Shown here: in pieces, positions 9,979 to 21,100 of the stretch
Position numbering within the stretch: the first letter of the stretch is position 1
How the letters are laid out: every line of letters starts with the position of its first letter
Assembly: GCF_036588685.1 (NCBI RefSeq)
Contig: NC_086382.1
Location: forward strand, 2,889,001 to 2,953,000
Source: Mytilus trossulus
Taxonomy: Eukaryota > Mollusca > Bivalvia > Mytilida > Mytilidae
Reading direction: 5' to 3'
DNA: 64,000 nt
The notes under the pieces: model-generated
The model's input: the letters and a program-made list of their open reading frames with translations, nothing else
The model's database searches: none
Told to the model about the DNA's origin: nothing
Made by a program: the position numbers and the translations under genes

Positions 9979-12900
9979 CGACGTGGAAAGGTACCACATG
10001 GCCAGCGAAAGCTCTTTTTTGAGAGCCCAGGTGGTCGTGTGGTCTAGCGGGACGGCTGCAGTGCAGGCGATTTGGTGTCAAGATATCACAGTAGCATGGG
10101 TTCGAATCCCGGCGAGGGAAGAACCAAAAATTTGTGAAAGCAAATTTACAGATCTAACATTGTTGGGTTAATGTTTAGATGAGTTGTATATACATTATGT
10201 ACACAGCCATGTATCCCCATCATTGATGGCGATCCGATGGATACATCTGTTGTAGGGTTGTCACTGACTCAGACCTACTTATGAATATAATTATTTTCTG
10301 TGACTGTATCTTACATTAATTTGTAGGATCCTTTACTATAGATAATTTAGCTGATCTGTAACCATAACATCTTCATGCCTTATATATCATGTACTGTAGT
10401 ACGCCGCTAGATTAAAAATGACGTGGAAAGGTAACATGTGGCCGCCGTAAGCTCTTTTTTTAAAAGCCCAGGTGGTCGTGTGGTCTAGCGGGACGGCTGC
10501 AGTGCAGGCGATTTGGTGTCACGATATCACAGTAGCATGGGTTCGAATCCCGGCGAGGGAAGAACCAAAAATTTGCGAAAGCAAATTTACAGATCTAACA
10601 TTGTTGGGTTGATGTTTAGACGAGTTGTATATACATTATGTACACAGCCATGTATCACCATCATTGATGGCGATCCGATGGATACATCTGTTGTAGGGTT
10701 GTCACTGACTCAGACGTACTAATGAATATAATTATTTTCTGTGACTGTATCTTACATTAATTTGTAGGATCCTTTACTATAGATAATTTAGCTGATCTGT
10801 AACCATAACATCTTCATGCCTTATATATCATGTACTGTAGTACGTCGCTAGATTAAAACTGACGTGGAAAGGTAACATATGGCCACCGAAAGCTCTTTTT
10901 TTGAGAGCCCAGGTGGTCATGTGGTCTAGCGGGACGGCTGCAGTGCAGGCGATTTGGTGTCACGATATCACAGTAGCATGGGTTCGAATCCCGGCGAGGG
11001 AAGAACCAAAAATTTGCGAAAGCAAATTTACAGATCTAACATTGTTGGGTTGATGTTTAGACGAGTTGTATATACATTATGTACACAGCCATGTATCACC
11101 ATCATTGATGGCGATCCGATGGATACATCTGTTGTAGGGTTGTCACTGACTCAGACGTACTTATGAATATAATTATTTTCTGTGACTGAATCTTACATTA
11201 ATTTGTAGGATCCTTTACTATAGATAATTTAGCTGATCTGTAACAATAACATCTTTATGCCTTATATATCATGTACTGTAGTACGCCGCTAGATTAAAAC
11301 TGACGTGAAAATATGGCCACCGAAAGCTCTTTTTTTGAGAGCCCAGGTGGTCGTGTGGTCTAGCGGGACGGCTGCAGTGCAGGCGATTTGGTGTCACGAT
11401 ATCACAGTAGCATGGGTTCGAATCCCGGCGAGGGAAGAACCAAAAATTTGCGAAAACAAATTTACAGATCTAACATTGTTGGGTTGATGTTTAGACGAGT
11501 TGTATATACATTATGTTCACAGTCATGTATCACCATCATTGATGGCGATCCGATGGATACATCTGTTGTAGGGTTGTCACTGACTCAGACGTACTTATGA
11601 ATATAATTATTTTCTGTGACTGTATCTTACATTAATTTGTAGGATCCTTTACTATAGATAATTTAGCTGATCTGTAACCATAACATCTTCATGCCTTATA
11701 TATCATGTACTGTAGTACGCCGCTAGATTAAAACTGACGTGGAAAGGTAACATGTGGCCACCAAAAGCTCTTTTTTTGAGAGCCCAGGTGGTCGTGTGGT
11801 CTAGCGGGACGGCTGCAGTGCAGGCGATTTGGTGTCACGATATCACAGTAGCATGGGTTCAAATCCCGGCGAAGGAAGAACCAAAAATTTGCGAAAGCAA
11901 ATTTACAGATCTAACATTGTTGGGTTGATGTTTAGACGAGTTGTATATACATTATGTACACAGCCATGTATCACCATCATTGATGGCGATCCGATGGATA
12001 CATCTGTTGTATGGTTGTCACTGACTCAGACGTACTTATGAATATAATTATTTTCTGTGACTGTATCTTACTTTAATTTGTAGGATCCTTTACTATAGAT
12101 AATTTAGCTGATCTGTAACAATAACATCTTCATGCCTTATATATAATGTACTGTAGTACGCCGCTAGATTAAAACTGACGTGGAAAGGTAACATATGGCC
12201 ACCGAAAGCTCTTTTTTTGGGAGCCAAGGTGGTCGTGTGGTCTAGCGGGACGGCTGCAGTGCAGGCGATTTGGTGTCACGATATCACAGAAGAATGGGTT
12301 CGAATCCCGGCGAGGGAAGAACCAAAAATTTGCGAAAGCAAATTTACAGATCTAGCATTGTTGGGTTGATGTTTAGACGATTTGTATATACATTATGTAC
12401 ACAGCCATGTATCACCATCATTGATGGCGATCCGATGGATACATCTGTTGTAGGGTTGTCACTGACGCAGACGTACTTATGAATATAATTATTTTCTGTG
12501 ACTGTATCTTACATTAATTTGTAGGATCCTTTACTATAGATAATTTAGCTGATCTGTAACAATAACATCTTCATGCCTTATATATCATGTACTGTAGTAC
12601 GCCGCTAGATTAAAACTGACGTGAAAATATGGCCACCGAAAGCTCTTTTTTTGAGAGCCCAGGTGGTCGTGTGGTCTAGCGGGACGGCTGCAGTGCAGGC
12701 GATTTGGTGTCACGATATCACAGTAGCATGGGTTCGAATCCCGGCGAGGGAAGAACCAAAAATTTGCGAAAGCAACTTTACAGATCTAACATTGTTGGGT
12801 TGATGTTTAGACGAGTTGTATATACATTATGTACACAGCCATGTATCACCATCATTGATGGCGATCCGATGGATACATCTGTTGTGGGGTTGTCACTGAC

Positions 12901-14146
12901 TCAGACGTACTTATGAATATAATTATTTTCTGTGACTGTATCTTACATTAATTTGTAGGATCCTTTACTATAGATAATTTAGCTGATCTGTAACAATAAC
13001 ATCTTCATGCCTTATATATCATGAATTGTAGTACGCCGCTAGATTAAAACTGACGTGGAAAGGTAACATATGGCCACCGAAAGCTCTTTTTTTGAGAGCC
13101 CAGGTGGTCGTGTGGTCTAGCGGGACGGCTGCAGTGCAGGCGATTTGGTGTCACGATATCACAGTAGCATGGGTTCGAATCCCGGCGAGGTAATAACAAA
13201 AAATTTGCGAAAGCAAATTTACAGATCTAACATTGTTGGGTTGATGTTTAGACGAGTTGTATATACATTATGTACACAGCCATGTATCACCATCATTGAT
13301 GGCGATCCGATGGATACATCTGTTGTAGGGTTGTCACTGACTTAGACGTACTTATGAATATAATTATTTTCTGTGACTGTATCTTACATTAATTTGTAGG
13401 ATCCTTTACTATAGATAATTTAGCTGATCTGTAACAATAACATCTTCATGCCTTATATATCATGTACTGTAGTACGCCGCTAGATTAAAATTGACGTGGA
13501 AAGGTTACATATGGCCACCGAAAGCTCTTTTTTTGAGAGCCCAGGTGGTCGTGTGGTCTAGCGGGACGGCTGCAGTGCAGGCGATTTGGTGTCACGATAT
13601 CACAGTAGCATAGGTTCGAATCCCGGCGAGGGAAGAACCAAAAATTTGCGAAAGCAAATTTACAGATCTAACATTGTTGGGTTGATGTTTAGACGAGTTG
13701 TATATACATTATGTACACAGCCATGTATCACCATCATTGATGGCGATCCGATGGATACATCTGTTGTAGGGTTGTCACTGACTCAGACGTACTTATGAAT
13801 ATTATTATTTTCTGTGACTGTATCTTACATTAATTTGTAGGATCCTTTACTATAGATAATTTAGCTGATCTGTAAAAATAACATCTTCATGCCTTATATA
13901 TCATGTACTGTAGTACGCCGCTAGATTAAAACTGACGTGGAAAGGTAACATATGGCCACCGAGAGCTCTTTTTTTGAGAGCACAGGTGGTCGTGTGGTCT
14001 AGCGGGACGGCTGCAGTGCAGGCGATTTGGTGTCACGATATCACAGTAGCATGGGTTCGAATCCCGGCGAGGGAAGAACCAAAAATTTGCGAAAGCAAAT
14101 TTACAGATCTAACATTGTTGGGTTGATGTTTAGACGAGTTGTATAT
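9979..14146 (+). repeat. Tandem array of 441-bp SINE-containing units
   Basis: Nine full periods and part of a tenth run head to tail at about 441 bp, with two shorter 434-bp spacings. Each unit has a tRNA-like head with A box TGGTCTAGCGG (10040, 10481, 10922, 11356, 11797, 12238, 12672, 13113, 13554, 13995). The B box GGTTCGAATCC starts 59 bases after each A box. A spacing of 59 resembles tRNAs with a long variable arm. After the head come AAATTTGC-GAAA-GCAAATTT (a hairpin), the block ending GTTGTATATA, then about 265 bp of non-SINE sequence. Units are almost identical, implying recent amplification or homogenisation. Short frames inside (about 70 codons, reiterated each unit) are by-products, not genes. 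One B box (11856) carries a G-to-A change. Confidence 0.95.
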
Positions 14147-14150
14147 ATAT

Positions 14151-14222
14151 AAAGCAAATTTACAGATCTAACATTGTTGGGTTGATGTTTAGACGAGTTG
14201 TATATATATATATATATATATA
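14151..14222 (+). repeat. Truncated SINE tail after the array
   Basis: The last array unit stops at GTTGTATATATA. It is followed at once by a second copy of only the SINE tail, from GCAAATTTACAGATCTAAC to a longer (TA)n run. This looks like a slippage or recombination scar at the array edge. Confidence 0.75.
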
Positions 14223-14362
14223 CGAGTCTAAATTGAAAACTACGTTCAAACCTATGACTGCGTTGGATAAAAACCGCAATTTTTATACGTGTGCATGTCA
14301 AACAAATTTCGTTGTAGAAGGGTCTAAAAACAGCACAAACAACATTTTCCAAAAGACCAAAA
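14222..14362 (+). repeat. Direct repeat U, left copy
   Basis: About 140 bp (ACGAGTCTAAATTGAAAACT through TTTTCCAAAAGACCAA) is repeated nearly identically at 14797-14942. Both copies abut SINE-satellite sequence or its (TA)n run. Confidence 0.8.
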
Positions 14363-14796
14363 GAGTGAAAAAGTATATTTAAACAAAACGCATTTGACTA
14401 ACAGGTCGAACAACTGATGTTCTTTAACTCTGCTGACTGCCATTGGCGATTGCCAAATAAAATTGATCACAGGTTGTAACAAAATGGATCTTATTATAAA
14501 TTTAATACGTCACAGAAAAAAAAAAATTGTTAACTTGTGGACAGGATGTTGTGCCACAAACATTCGGTGTCAATATTTCTTTAGTACACCATATCCGGAT
14601 TTCGACAATAAATGTCTCTTCAGTGATGTTAGGGATCGAAACGGTATTTGGAAGGCCATATAAAAAGCACCCTCATTTTTAGAGAAAGTACCCTCATTTT
14701 TAGATTAACTCTTGAATTTTAAGAGTCAATATATAGGATGAACGGATCATATAAACCGGAGGGAAAATATGATACATGCCCAAACAAAAAATATAA
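14363..14796. other. Unique-looking spacer between the U repeats
   Basis: About 430 bp without a supported gene; a 66-codon frame at 14463 has no domain. A short tandem duplication of ACCCTCATTTTTAGA occurs near 14670-14705. It could be the interior of a mobile element whose ends are the U repeats. Confidence 0.4.
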
Positions 14797-14942
14797 ACGA
14801 GTCTAAATTGAAAACTACGTTCAAACCTATGACTGCGTTGGATAAAAACCGCAATTTTTATACGTGTGCATGTCAAACAAATTTCGTTGTAGAAGGGTCT
14901 AAAAACAGCACACACAACATTTTCCAAAAGACCAACAGAGTG
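14797..14942 (+). repeat. Direct repeat U, right copy
   Basis: Near-identical to 14222-14362 and followed directly by (TA)n and an inverted satellite fragment. Differences are a few substitutions only, so the duplication is recent. Confidence 0.8.
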
Positions 14943-15184
14943 TATATATATATATATACATAAGTACGTCTGAGTCAGTGACAACCCTACACCAGATGTA
15001 TTCATCGGATCGCCATCAATGATGGTGATACATGGCTGTGTACATAATGTATATACAACTCGTCTTAACATCAACCCAACAATGTTAGATCTGTAAATTT
15101 GCTTTCGCAAATTTTTGGTTCTTCCCTCGCCGGGATTCAAACCCATGCTACTGTGATATCGTGACACCAAATCGCCTGCACTGC
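14943..15184 (-). repeat. Inverted, truncated SINE-satellite unit
   Basis: An antisense unit starts from a (TA)n run and reads back through the dyad near CATCAATGATGG and the SINE tail to an antisense B box (mutated, GGATTCAAACC). It breaks off within the head at CGCCTGCACTGC before the A box, then joins a direct unit at GCTGATCTGTAAC. Confidence 0.85.
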
Positions 15185-15456
15185 TGATCTGTAACAATAA
15201 CATCTTCATGCCTTATATATCATGTACTGTAGTACGCCGCTAGATTAAAACTGACGTGGAAAGGTAAGACATGGCCAGCGAAAGCTCTTTTTTGAGAGCC
15301 CAGGTGGTCGTGTGGTCTAGCGGACGGCTGCAGTGCAGGCGATTTGGTGTCACGATATCACAGTAGCATGGGTTCGAATCCCGGCGAGGAAAGAACCTAA
15401 AATTTGCGAAAGCAAATTTACAGATCTAACATTGTTGGGTTGATGTTTAGACGAGT

Positions 15457-15480
<24 letters not shown>
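15185..15480 (+). repeat. Direct SINE-satellite unit, right end
   Basis: A direct partial unit starts in the non-SINE part at CTGATCTGTAAC and runs through the whole SINE head and tail to a long (TA)n. The A box is at 15313 and the B box at 15371. One G is lost just after the A box (AGCGGACGG instead of AGCGGGACGG), giving 58-base spacing. Confidence 0.85.
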
Positions 15481-15490
<10 letters not shown>

Positions 15491-15663
15491 TGCCTATAAA
15501 TAGCAGCACATGACATACAAATCTATGGGAGTGTGATTAATCAGTACAGAGATTAATTCAATTACACAAATATAATTATAGATTGCCTAACAATGTAATT
15601 TTAACACACTATTTAGTATGTAAATATAAGAATGTTTAAAATATTTACAAAATGATGAAAATA

Positions 15664-15706
15664 AACGCAATATTTCGCTAGACAAACTAGCTTTATCAAG
15701 CGTGCA
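15664..15706 (-). ncRNA. Degenerate hammerhead-like motif
   Basis: On the minus strand the order is CGC, TTGATAAA, GCTAG-TTTGT-CTAGC (perfect 5-bp stem), GAAA, then TATTGCG. This mimics the hammerhead layout (CTGATGA, stem II, GAAA, closing stem), with two mismatches in CTGATGA. It lies downstream of the minus-strand GIY-YIG region, where Penelope-like elements often carry such motifs. Likely inactive; it could be coincidence. Confidence 0.35.
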
Positions 15707-15744
15707 TCTATCCAGGTGAAATCGAATGTAGATGATAAGAAACT

Positions 15745-15935
15745 TTTGCAGCTCAATGTATATGTTGAACTTAGCTGCCTTGAAAATAAGAAAAAAAATT
15801 TATAAGAAAATTTTGCAGCTCAATGTCTATGTTGAATTTGGATTGAGCTGCCTTACAAATGAAAAAAAAAATTAAATTTGCAGCTCCATGTATATGTTGG
15901 TCTTGGATTTAGCTGCCTTAAAAATACATAATTGG
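15745..15935. repeat. Three short hairpin repeats (GCAGCT...AGCTGC)
   Basis: Three imperfect tandem copies of about 65 bp each start TTGCAGCTC(A/C)ATGT and end (T)AGCTGCCTT. Within each, GCAGCT pairs with AGCTGC to give a small stem. They sit in the 3' flank of the minus-strand GIY-YIG remnant. Confidence 0.7.
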
Positions 15936-15999
15936 ATTGAAATAGCAACGTCCATTGGCCGATATTACGGGATAAAAAGGACGATGCTTAGTTTTTGGA

Positions 16000-16317
16000 T
16001 TATTCTTTATCTTTCCTGTATCTTTTCTCGTCTTTTTCGTTAAGACCATCGGGTTCTAATGTGTGAAGTTGGTGGATCCAAAAGTTTTCTCTTCTCCTTC
16101 TCGCCGTGGTGTCCCACTCGGTGTTGACTTCTATAATTTGGAAAGTGACATTTTCAAACGGATGTTTCGTTGAACGAAGATGTCTTGTGAGAGGACAGTT
16201 TTTGTTGGTTTTGTACGATGAACGATGGTTATTGAGCCGAATATTAAATTTATCCATTGTTTCTCCCACATACTGAATGCCACAAGTGTCACATGTTAAT
16301 ATATAAATATACGGAGA
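16000..16317 (-). pseudogene. GIY-YIG endonuclease remnant of a Penelope-like element
   Basis: The minus-strand frame carries the GIY-YIG core YILTCDTCGIQYVGET, then RLNNH, then RRRRENFWI with the expected catalytic glutamate, ending LEPDGLN. CxxC spacing inside the first motif is typical of Penelope-like elements. The frame formally runs up to 16374, but its first 20 or so residues come from the opposite arm of a palindrome and are not the true N-terminus. No RT domain precedes it in frame, so this is the 3' end of a broken retroelement. Known role: the family's endonuclease nicks target DNA for target-primed reverse transcription. The frame is open to its stop at 16000. Confidence 0.8.
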
Positions 16318-16386
16318 ACTCAATTTATATATTAACATGTGACACTTGTGGCATTCAGTATGTGGGAGAAACAATGGATAAATTGA
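16247..16386. repeat. Long palindrome duplicating the GIY-YIG core
   Basis: The left arm contains CACATACTGAATGCCACAAG and the right arm contains CTTGTGGCATTCAGTATGTG. The arms run about 60 bases each, almost perfectly complementary, around a centre near 16316 of about 12 bases. The right arm re-encodes the GIY-YIG core on the plus strand, so the endonuclease start has been copied and inverted. Confidence 0.9.
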
Positions 16387-16705
16387 AATGAAATAAGTAA
16401 CAGATGTATGAATAAAACAGCATCTAGCTTGTCACAGTGTACCACTAGTTTTTCCACATTTTCTTTTGCCTTCTTGTCATAGTACATATAGTACAGTTCT
16501 TCAAATTTAATTTTAAGCTTTTCACATTTCCTTCTTATATTTCTTCTTTCATTTAGATTTGTGTTATCAGGATATTTCTTATAACTTATATAGTTCTCTG
16601 TATTCCTTTCCATCCATATTTTATTTTGTTTATATTAATCAATTTCTAATTAAACTTTCTTATTTTATTTAAATTCAAGCATAATAAAACATTATGATAT
16701 AAAAA

Positions 16706-16800
16706 AAGAAGATGTGGTATGATTTCCAATAAGACAACTATCCACAAAAGACCAAAATGACACACACATTAACAACTATAGGTCACCGTAATGACCATTG
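16706..16800 (+). repeat. R4 repeat fragment
   Basis: The fragment reads AGAAGATGTGGTATGATTT, GACAACTATCCACAAAAGAC, AACAACTATAGGTCACCGTA. It matches the first third of the longer copy at 27950-28215. Confidence 0.7.
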
Positions 16801-16836
16801 TATTACTTCCCTTGAAGGACATAGTTTGTAAATAAT

Positions 16837-17099
16837 TGTAGGATTTAATAATGTCCACCATGAAATAATGTCCTCTATTTCATAACATTTTGAAGTCAAG
16901 TGAACACTATTTCATAGATATTGCTATGACAATCTGTCCACTTAGGGGACAATAATCCATGACAATGGAAATTATTGAATACCTAAATTCTAGGAAATAG
17001 TGTCCATGTGGACACAATTTCCCAGGACACCATTTTGCCTTACACCTACCCCCCCCCCCCCCCCATGTTTTGCATTAGAGTATCCTACAAATATTATGG
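16837..17099. mobile_element. GTCC-rich R6 element, copy 2, with TIRs
   Basis: The ends are TGTAGGAT and ATCCTACA, 8-bp inverted repeats. The interior has several GTCC/GGAC dyads (GTCCATGTGGAC) and a run of 16 C (17049-17064). It shares its 5' start with 9151. Probably a small non-autonomous TIR element. Confidence 0.65.
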
Positions 17100-18091
17100 A
17101 ATTTATTAATATCTATTTCTTATGGCAAAAATATTTCTGAATATTCATTCCATACGATGAAATTGCCTCCCAAAGTATCAATGCAGTTTTTAAATAATAT
17201 TCAATGTAAACACAGGTAATTTCTTTTGTGTTTTGACACAGTCCCCACATTTAAAGTGAAATTTGTCAACCTCAGCGTCGTGAATTTACCTTTTCGTAAC
17301 ACGTCTATTAATAGATAGATGATAAGTATAAGTAGATTTGTACAAAAATAGTTGATTAAGAAAGATGTTGATTATTCATAATGGGAGGGGTTTTTTTCTC
17401 GTTTGTTGTTTCCCCGACAAACGAGACTGTAAAAATTGGGGCCCTATATTTGCTTAATTGCCTTTTTCAATTTAGAGTTCTCAATTTTATTGGTGTTACA
17501 GGTGATCATTAATGAAAAATGCTTAAAATTATTTGTTTTATCAAATTTAGAAAAAAAATTAATAAAAAATATAGATTAGTTTAAACGTTCATTTGAGGAA
17601 AAATAGATCTATAATACCAAGAGATATAAGGAATGTTCTTATGAAGCAACAAAGAAATAATGGTCAACAAGATAAATGACACATATTTTATAAGATTACA
17701 GCGAATTCTTAAATTCAATAAACAAACTTTTTCTATTGTAAACTTGTTCATGTGACACACAAGATTTTGTAAAGAACACATCAGTCACTCTTATTTTGTT
17801 TTATCATGCCTAGTTATTACTATAGAATATAGAGAATGATAATAGAAAATGAAACATTATCACAAGTGCATAAAATTGTAATCTAACTCTTAATGCTTGC
17901 TTAAATTGCTGTTACTTTTTTTCTTTGTCTTTCTTATTGCCTTAATTATCTATCTAAAGTTCAATAACAATAAAAAGTGGGGAATATATTTAACCAAAGA
18001 ATGGCAATACTTTTTTTTGGGGAAGAGCGGATTTTGTAGTTCGAAATCCGAATTAGCATTAAATGTAACACCTAATTCAATATTTTTGTAG
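17100..18091. other. Upstream region of the B-box gene
   Basis: No coding exon found. The 64-codon frame at 17897-18091 is low complexity and ends at an acceptor-like pyrimidine-rich TTTTTGTAG. It probably overlaps intron or promoter sequence rather than protein. The acceptor at 18090-18091 would place the start codon of the next gene in a second exon, with the 5' UTR exon somewhere upstream. Confidence 0.4.
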
Positions 18092-18112
18092 GTGTGTCGT
18101 AACGCAGCATAA

Positions 18113-21100
18113 ATGAGTATTCAGGCATTGCTGTCTTTTCATCAAATATTGATATATCTCGATAACCAATGGCTACCTATAATTAAAGATGCATTGAAGA
18201 AATGGGTAGCTTATACTTATCATGAGGATATCAGATGTCCATTGTGCACGAGAGGTGGTGTTGCTTCAAAGTTTTGTATTGATTGTGATGTACCGATTGA
18301 TAAAGAATGCTTGGAATTTCATCAAAATATAACACCATACTTGGAACACACTATCATAGATATAAGAACATGCAAAGAGAAATTTAAAATTAAACATTTT
18401 TCAAGGAAACGTTCCTGCTCATGTCACAAAAAACCTCAGGCCGAATTTTTTTGCAGGTCTTGCAACAGCTTTAAATGCGACAAATGTGTGCTAAGTCATA
18501 ATAAAGAGAATTATACGATTGCCTCACTTCAAGATATATACTTAATATTAGACTCCATTCATGATTTAAAACGTTCTTTAGAAGATGACATTCGCAGAAA
18601 TCCCACCGAAGAAGGCGACAAAAATGATCTATTCAAAACAGCCATATTATGGATAGAAGTCGTTTTTGGCATTAACAATGATTTCATTGATGTATGTTCA
18701 GTACCCGTGCCAACAAGCCTACGTACAGCTTTAGTAGAAGGGAAAACATCTCCAAAGACAATAATAATGACAATTTCACAACTTCAAAAACAACTGGATA
18801 CGGTAAAAAGAGAACTCTTCGAGATCCCCGACCCAACAAATAGGAACGAAATGGAATCAGCCTGTGAAACTGGTATGATATTTTAGCAATTTTCAATGAA
18901 TAAATTCCTCTAAAAAAAAATTCTTGTTCACATTGTGGCTATATTTTCATGATGCAGGCTTTTAATGATACGAATACCTTTGCTTTACTGTTTTTTTTCT
19001 TTTTTGTAGTTGTATACAGAATATATTTTGCTGGTTAAACATATGAATCGTGAAGTGGGAAAAGATATTCAAGAAATGCCATTCGTTATCAATGATATGA
19101 GTGTCTTCTTATAGACAAACTAGTTTTAACCCGCAATATAATGTATTTGCCTGTCCCAAGTCAGGAATCTGTTCTTCGGAGGTTGCGTTTGTTGCTTTAT
19201 ATCACATTTGTTTGTCGTTTATATTGTTTTGTTCATAAATCAGCCTGTTGCATTGTTTTACATTAGTAATTTCGGGGCCTTTTATAACTGACTATGCAGT
19301 TTTTACTCATTGTTTAAGGCCGAACAGTGACTTTCAGTTAATCATATATTTGTCATATGGTCTCTTGTGGAGAGTTGTCCTATTGACAATCATACCACCT
19401 CTTCTTATTTGATAGAGACCTCTCTTACCTCATTGACAAAATTGTTGATTTCATCGTTTAATTTCCACAGTTTTCTCGGATAGAGATACCAAAGCGACAT
19501 TAAAAGAGTACAAGTAAACGAATCCATAAAAGTTGTTAGTTGCATGATTTGAATAAATGCTGTGGATAAATGACTTCATACGTCTCTAAAAAAATGTTTT
19601 GATAAAAAAAAAGTTAAATGACCAAGAAGGTACGACGCATTAAAAGTTATTTTATTGGTCCTGTTTAACACGTAGTTGAACGTTTCAAATTTAATTGCCA
19701 ACTAAGAAAATAAAAAAGTAGCTGATTAAATCATTAACCAAACTACAACATTTAAAGAATCGTTGGTTTTTTTTCCAGATCACTTCAACTAGGTATTTTC
19801 AGAACAATTCAAGACCTGATGAAGTTTTGGATAGATATTTGAATTTTGTAAATTTCAAAAAAAAAACTGTTAACTGAATTCAAACTGATTTCAAATAATG
19901 ATTATTATATGGGGATCGTCTTTAAAAAGATTGAATCGGCTTAGAGATGTGAGAAAACAATAACAATGTCATTTGATATTATAGCTTAGATGTACCTCAG
20001 GCGAAAACGCTGCAAATAGAAATGTAGACAGTTTGCAAAATGGACAATAAGTTTTCGAAATAAATTTGAAAGTGACAAAAAAAATGTTTCGGCAAAATGG
20101 GTTGCCAGAAAGCATATGAACCTAAAGGGAACATACATGTTTGATTATCTCTACTTTACTTACATCAATCACAAATTTTTTTTTTATATGACATTGTGTG
20201 ATTGATGCCCAATCAAACACAACAACATTGACTGTGCGTTTTCGTGTACATTATGATTTTTTATCGCCATAATTTATTTGTTTTGTTGCAAAATGTGTTA
20301 ATGCCGAAAGACAAATGAAAGCCTTCTGGTAATAGGAACCATAAGAACACAGGTTCGCATTAAAATCCGTAATGCTCTTTAGGTCGATAACTCACCAAAA
20401 AAATCACATCAAAATTAACAATTGTAATTAAAAATATCCTTGTTAAAATATAGCAAAGGAAACTGAACTTTCTATTACGGATGTTTTTCACCCAAAAGTC
20501 ATATTCAGATTGTTTAAATCCCTGTTTATTGGCAGTCAAAATTAAAAGTCAAACCAGGTTCAATCCACCATATCCGGCATAAGACATTGCCTTTTTAAGT
20601 CAGGAATATGACAGTTGTTATCTATTCGTTCAATGTGCTTTTGATTTTGCCAAGGGACTTTCCGTTTTGAATTTTCCTAGGAGTTCAGTATTTCTGTGAT
20701 TTAACTTTTTAATTGCAACCATATGAATGAAGATCATTTTTGTTCCATATGCGTATTCAAAATGGAGCGATGACTATAAATCATGCATAGTTTTAATTGA
20801 AGTTTAGTCACGTATTACAACTGATCATCGATCCTCATCAATTTCTATTAAAATCACTGAAAGGTCAAACTTTCTTGCAAATATCTGCCGTTGCTTAAAT
20901 AAGACAGATTTAATTCATAAGCTTCACAGGAAGAATACAAAGAAGATAACACTTTTCCCTCTACCTTCACGTTCTTCGATTTTCATGTTGTTCTCTCACA
21001 AAATAATGCAAAGTATATTAATTATGTCAAACACACACTTACCAAAATAACCATAAGGGATTTTAATGATACAGTAATATCTGTATTATATCTTGACGTA

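Noticed and set aside
10513..13798. Series of near-identical frames of about 70 codons, one per satellite unit
   Set aside because: They start on TTG inside the tRNA-like head and repeat because the DNA repeats; some units break the frame. No protein signal.
10040..14064. Ten functional tRNA genes
   Set aside because: A and B boxes are present, but no acceptor stem closes and no normal anticodon arm fits, so these are SINE heads, not tRNAs.
14700..15209. 169-codon minus-strand frame
   Set aside because: It is a read-through of satellite, (TA)n and the U repeat; no domain.
17049..17064. Run of 16 C as a quadruplex or i-motif site
   Set aside because: A single homopolymer inside a repeat; length may be a sequencing artefact.
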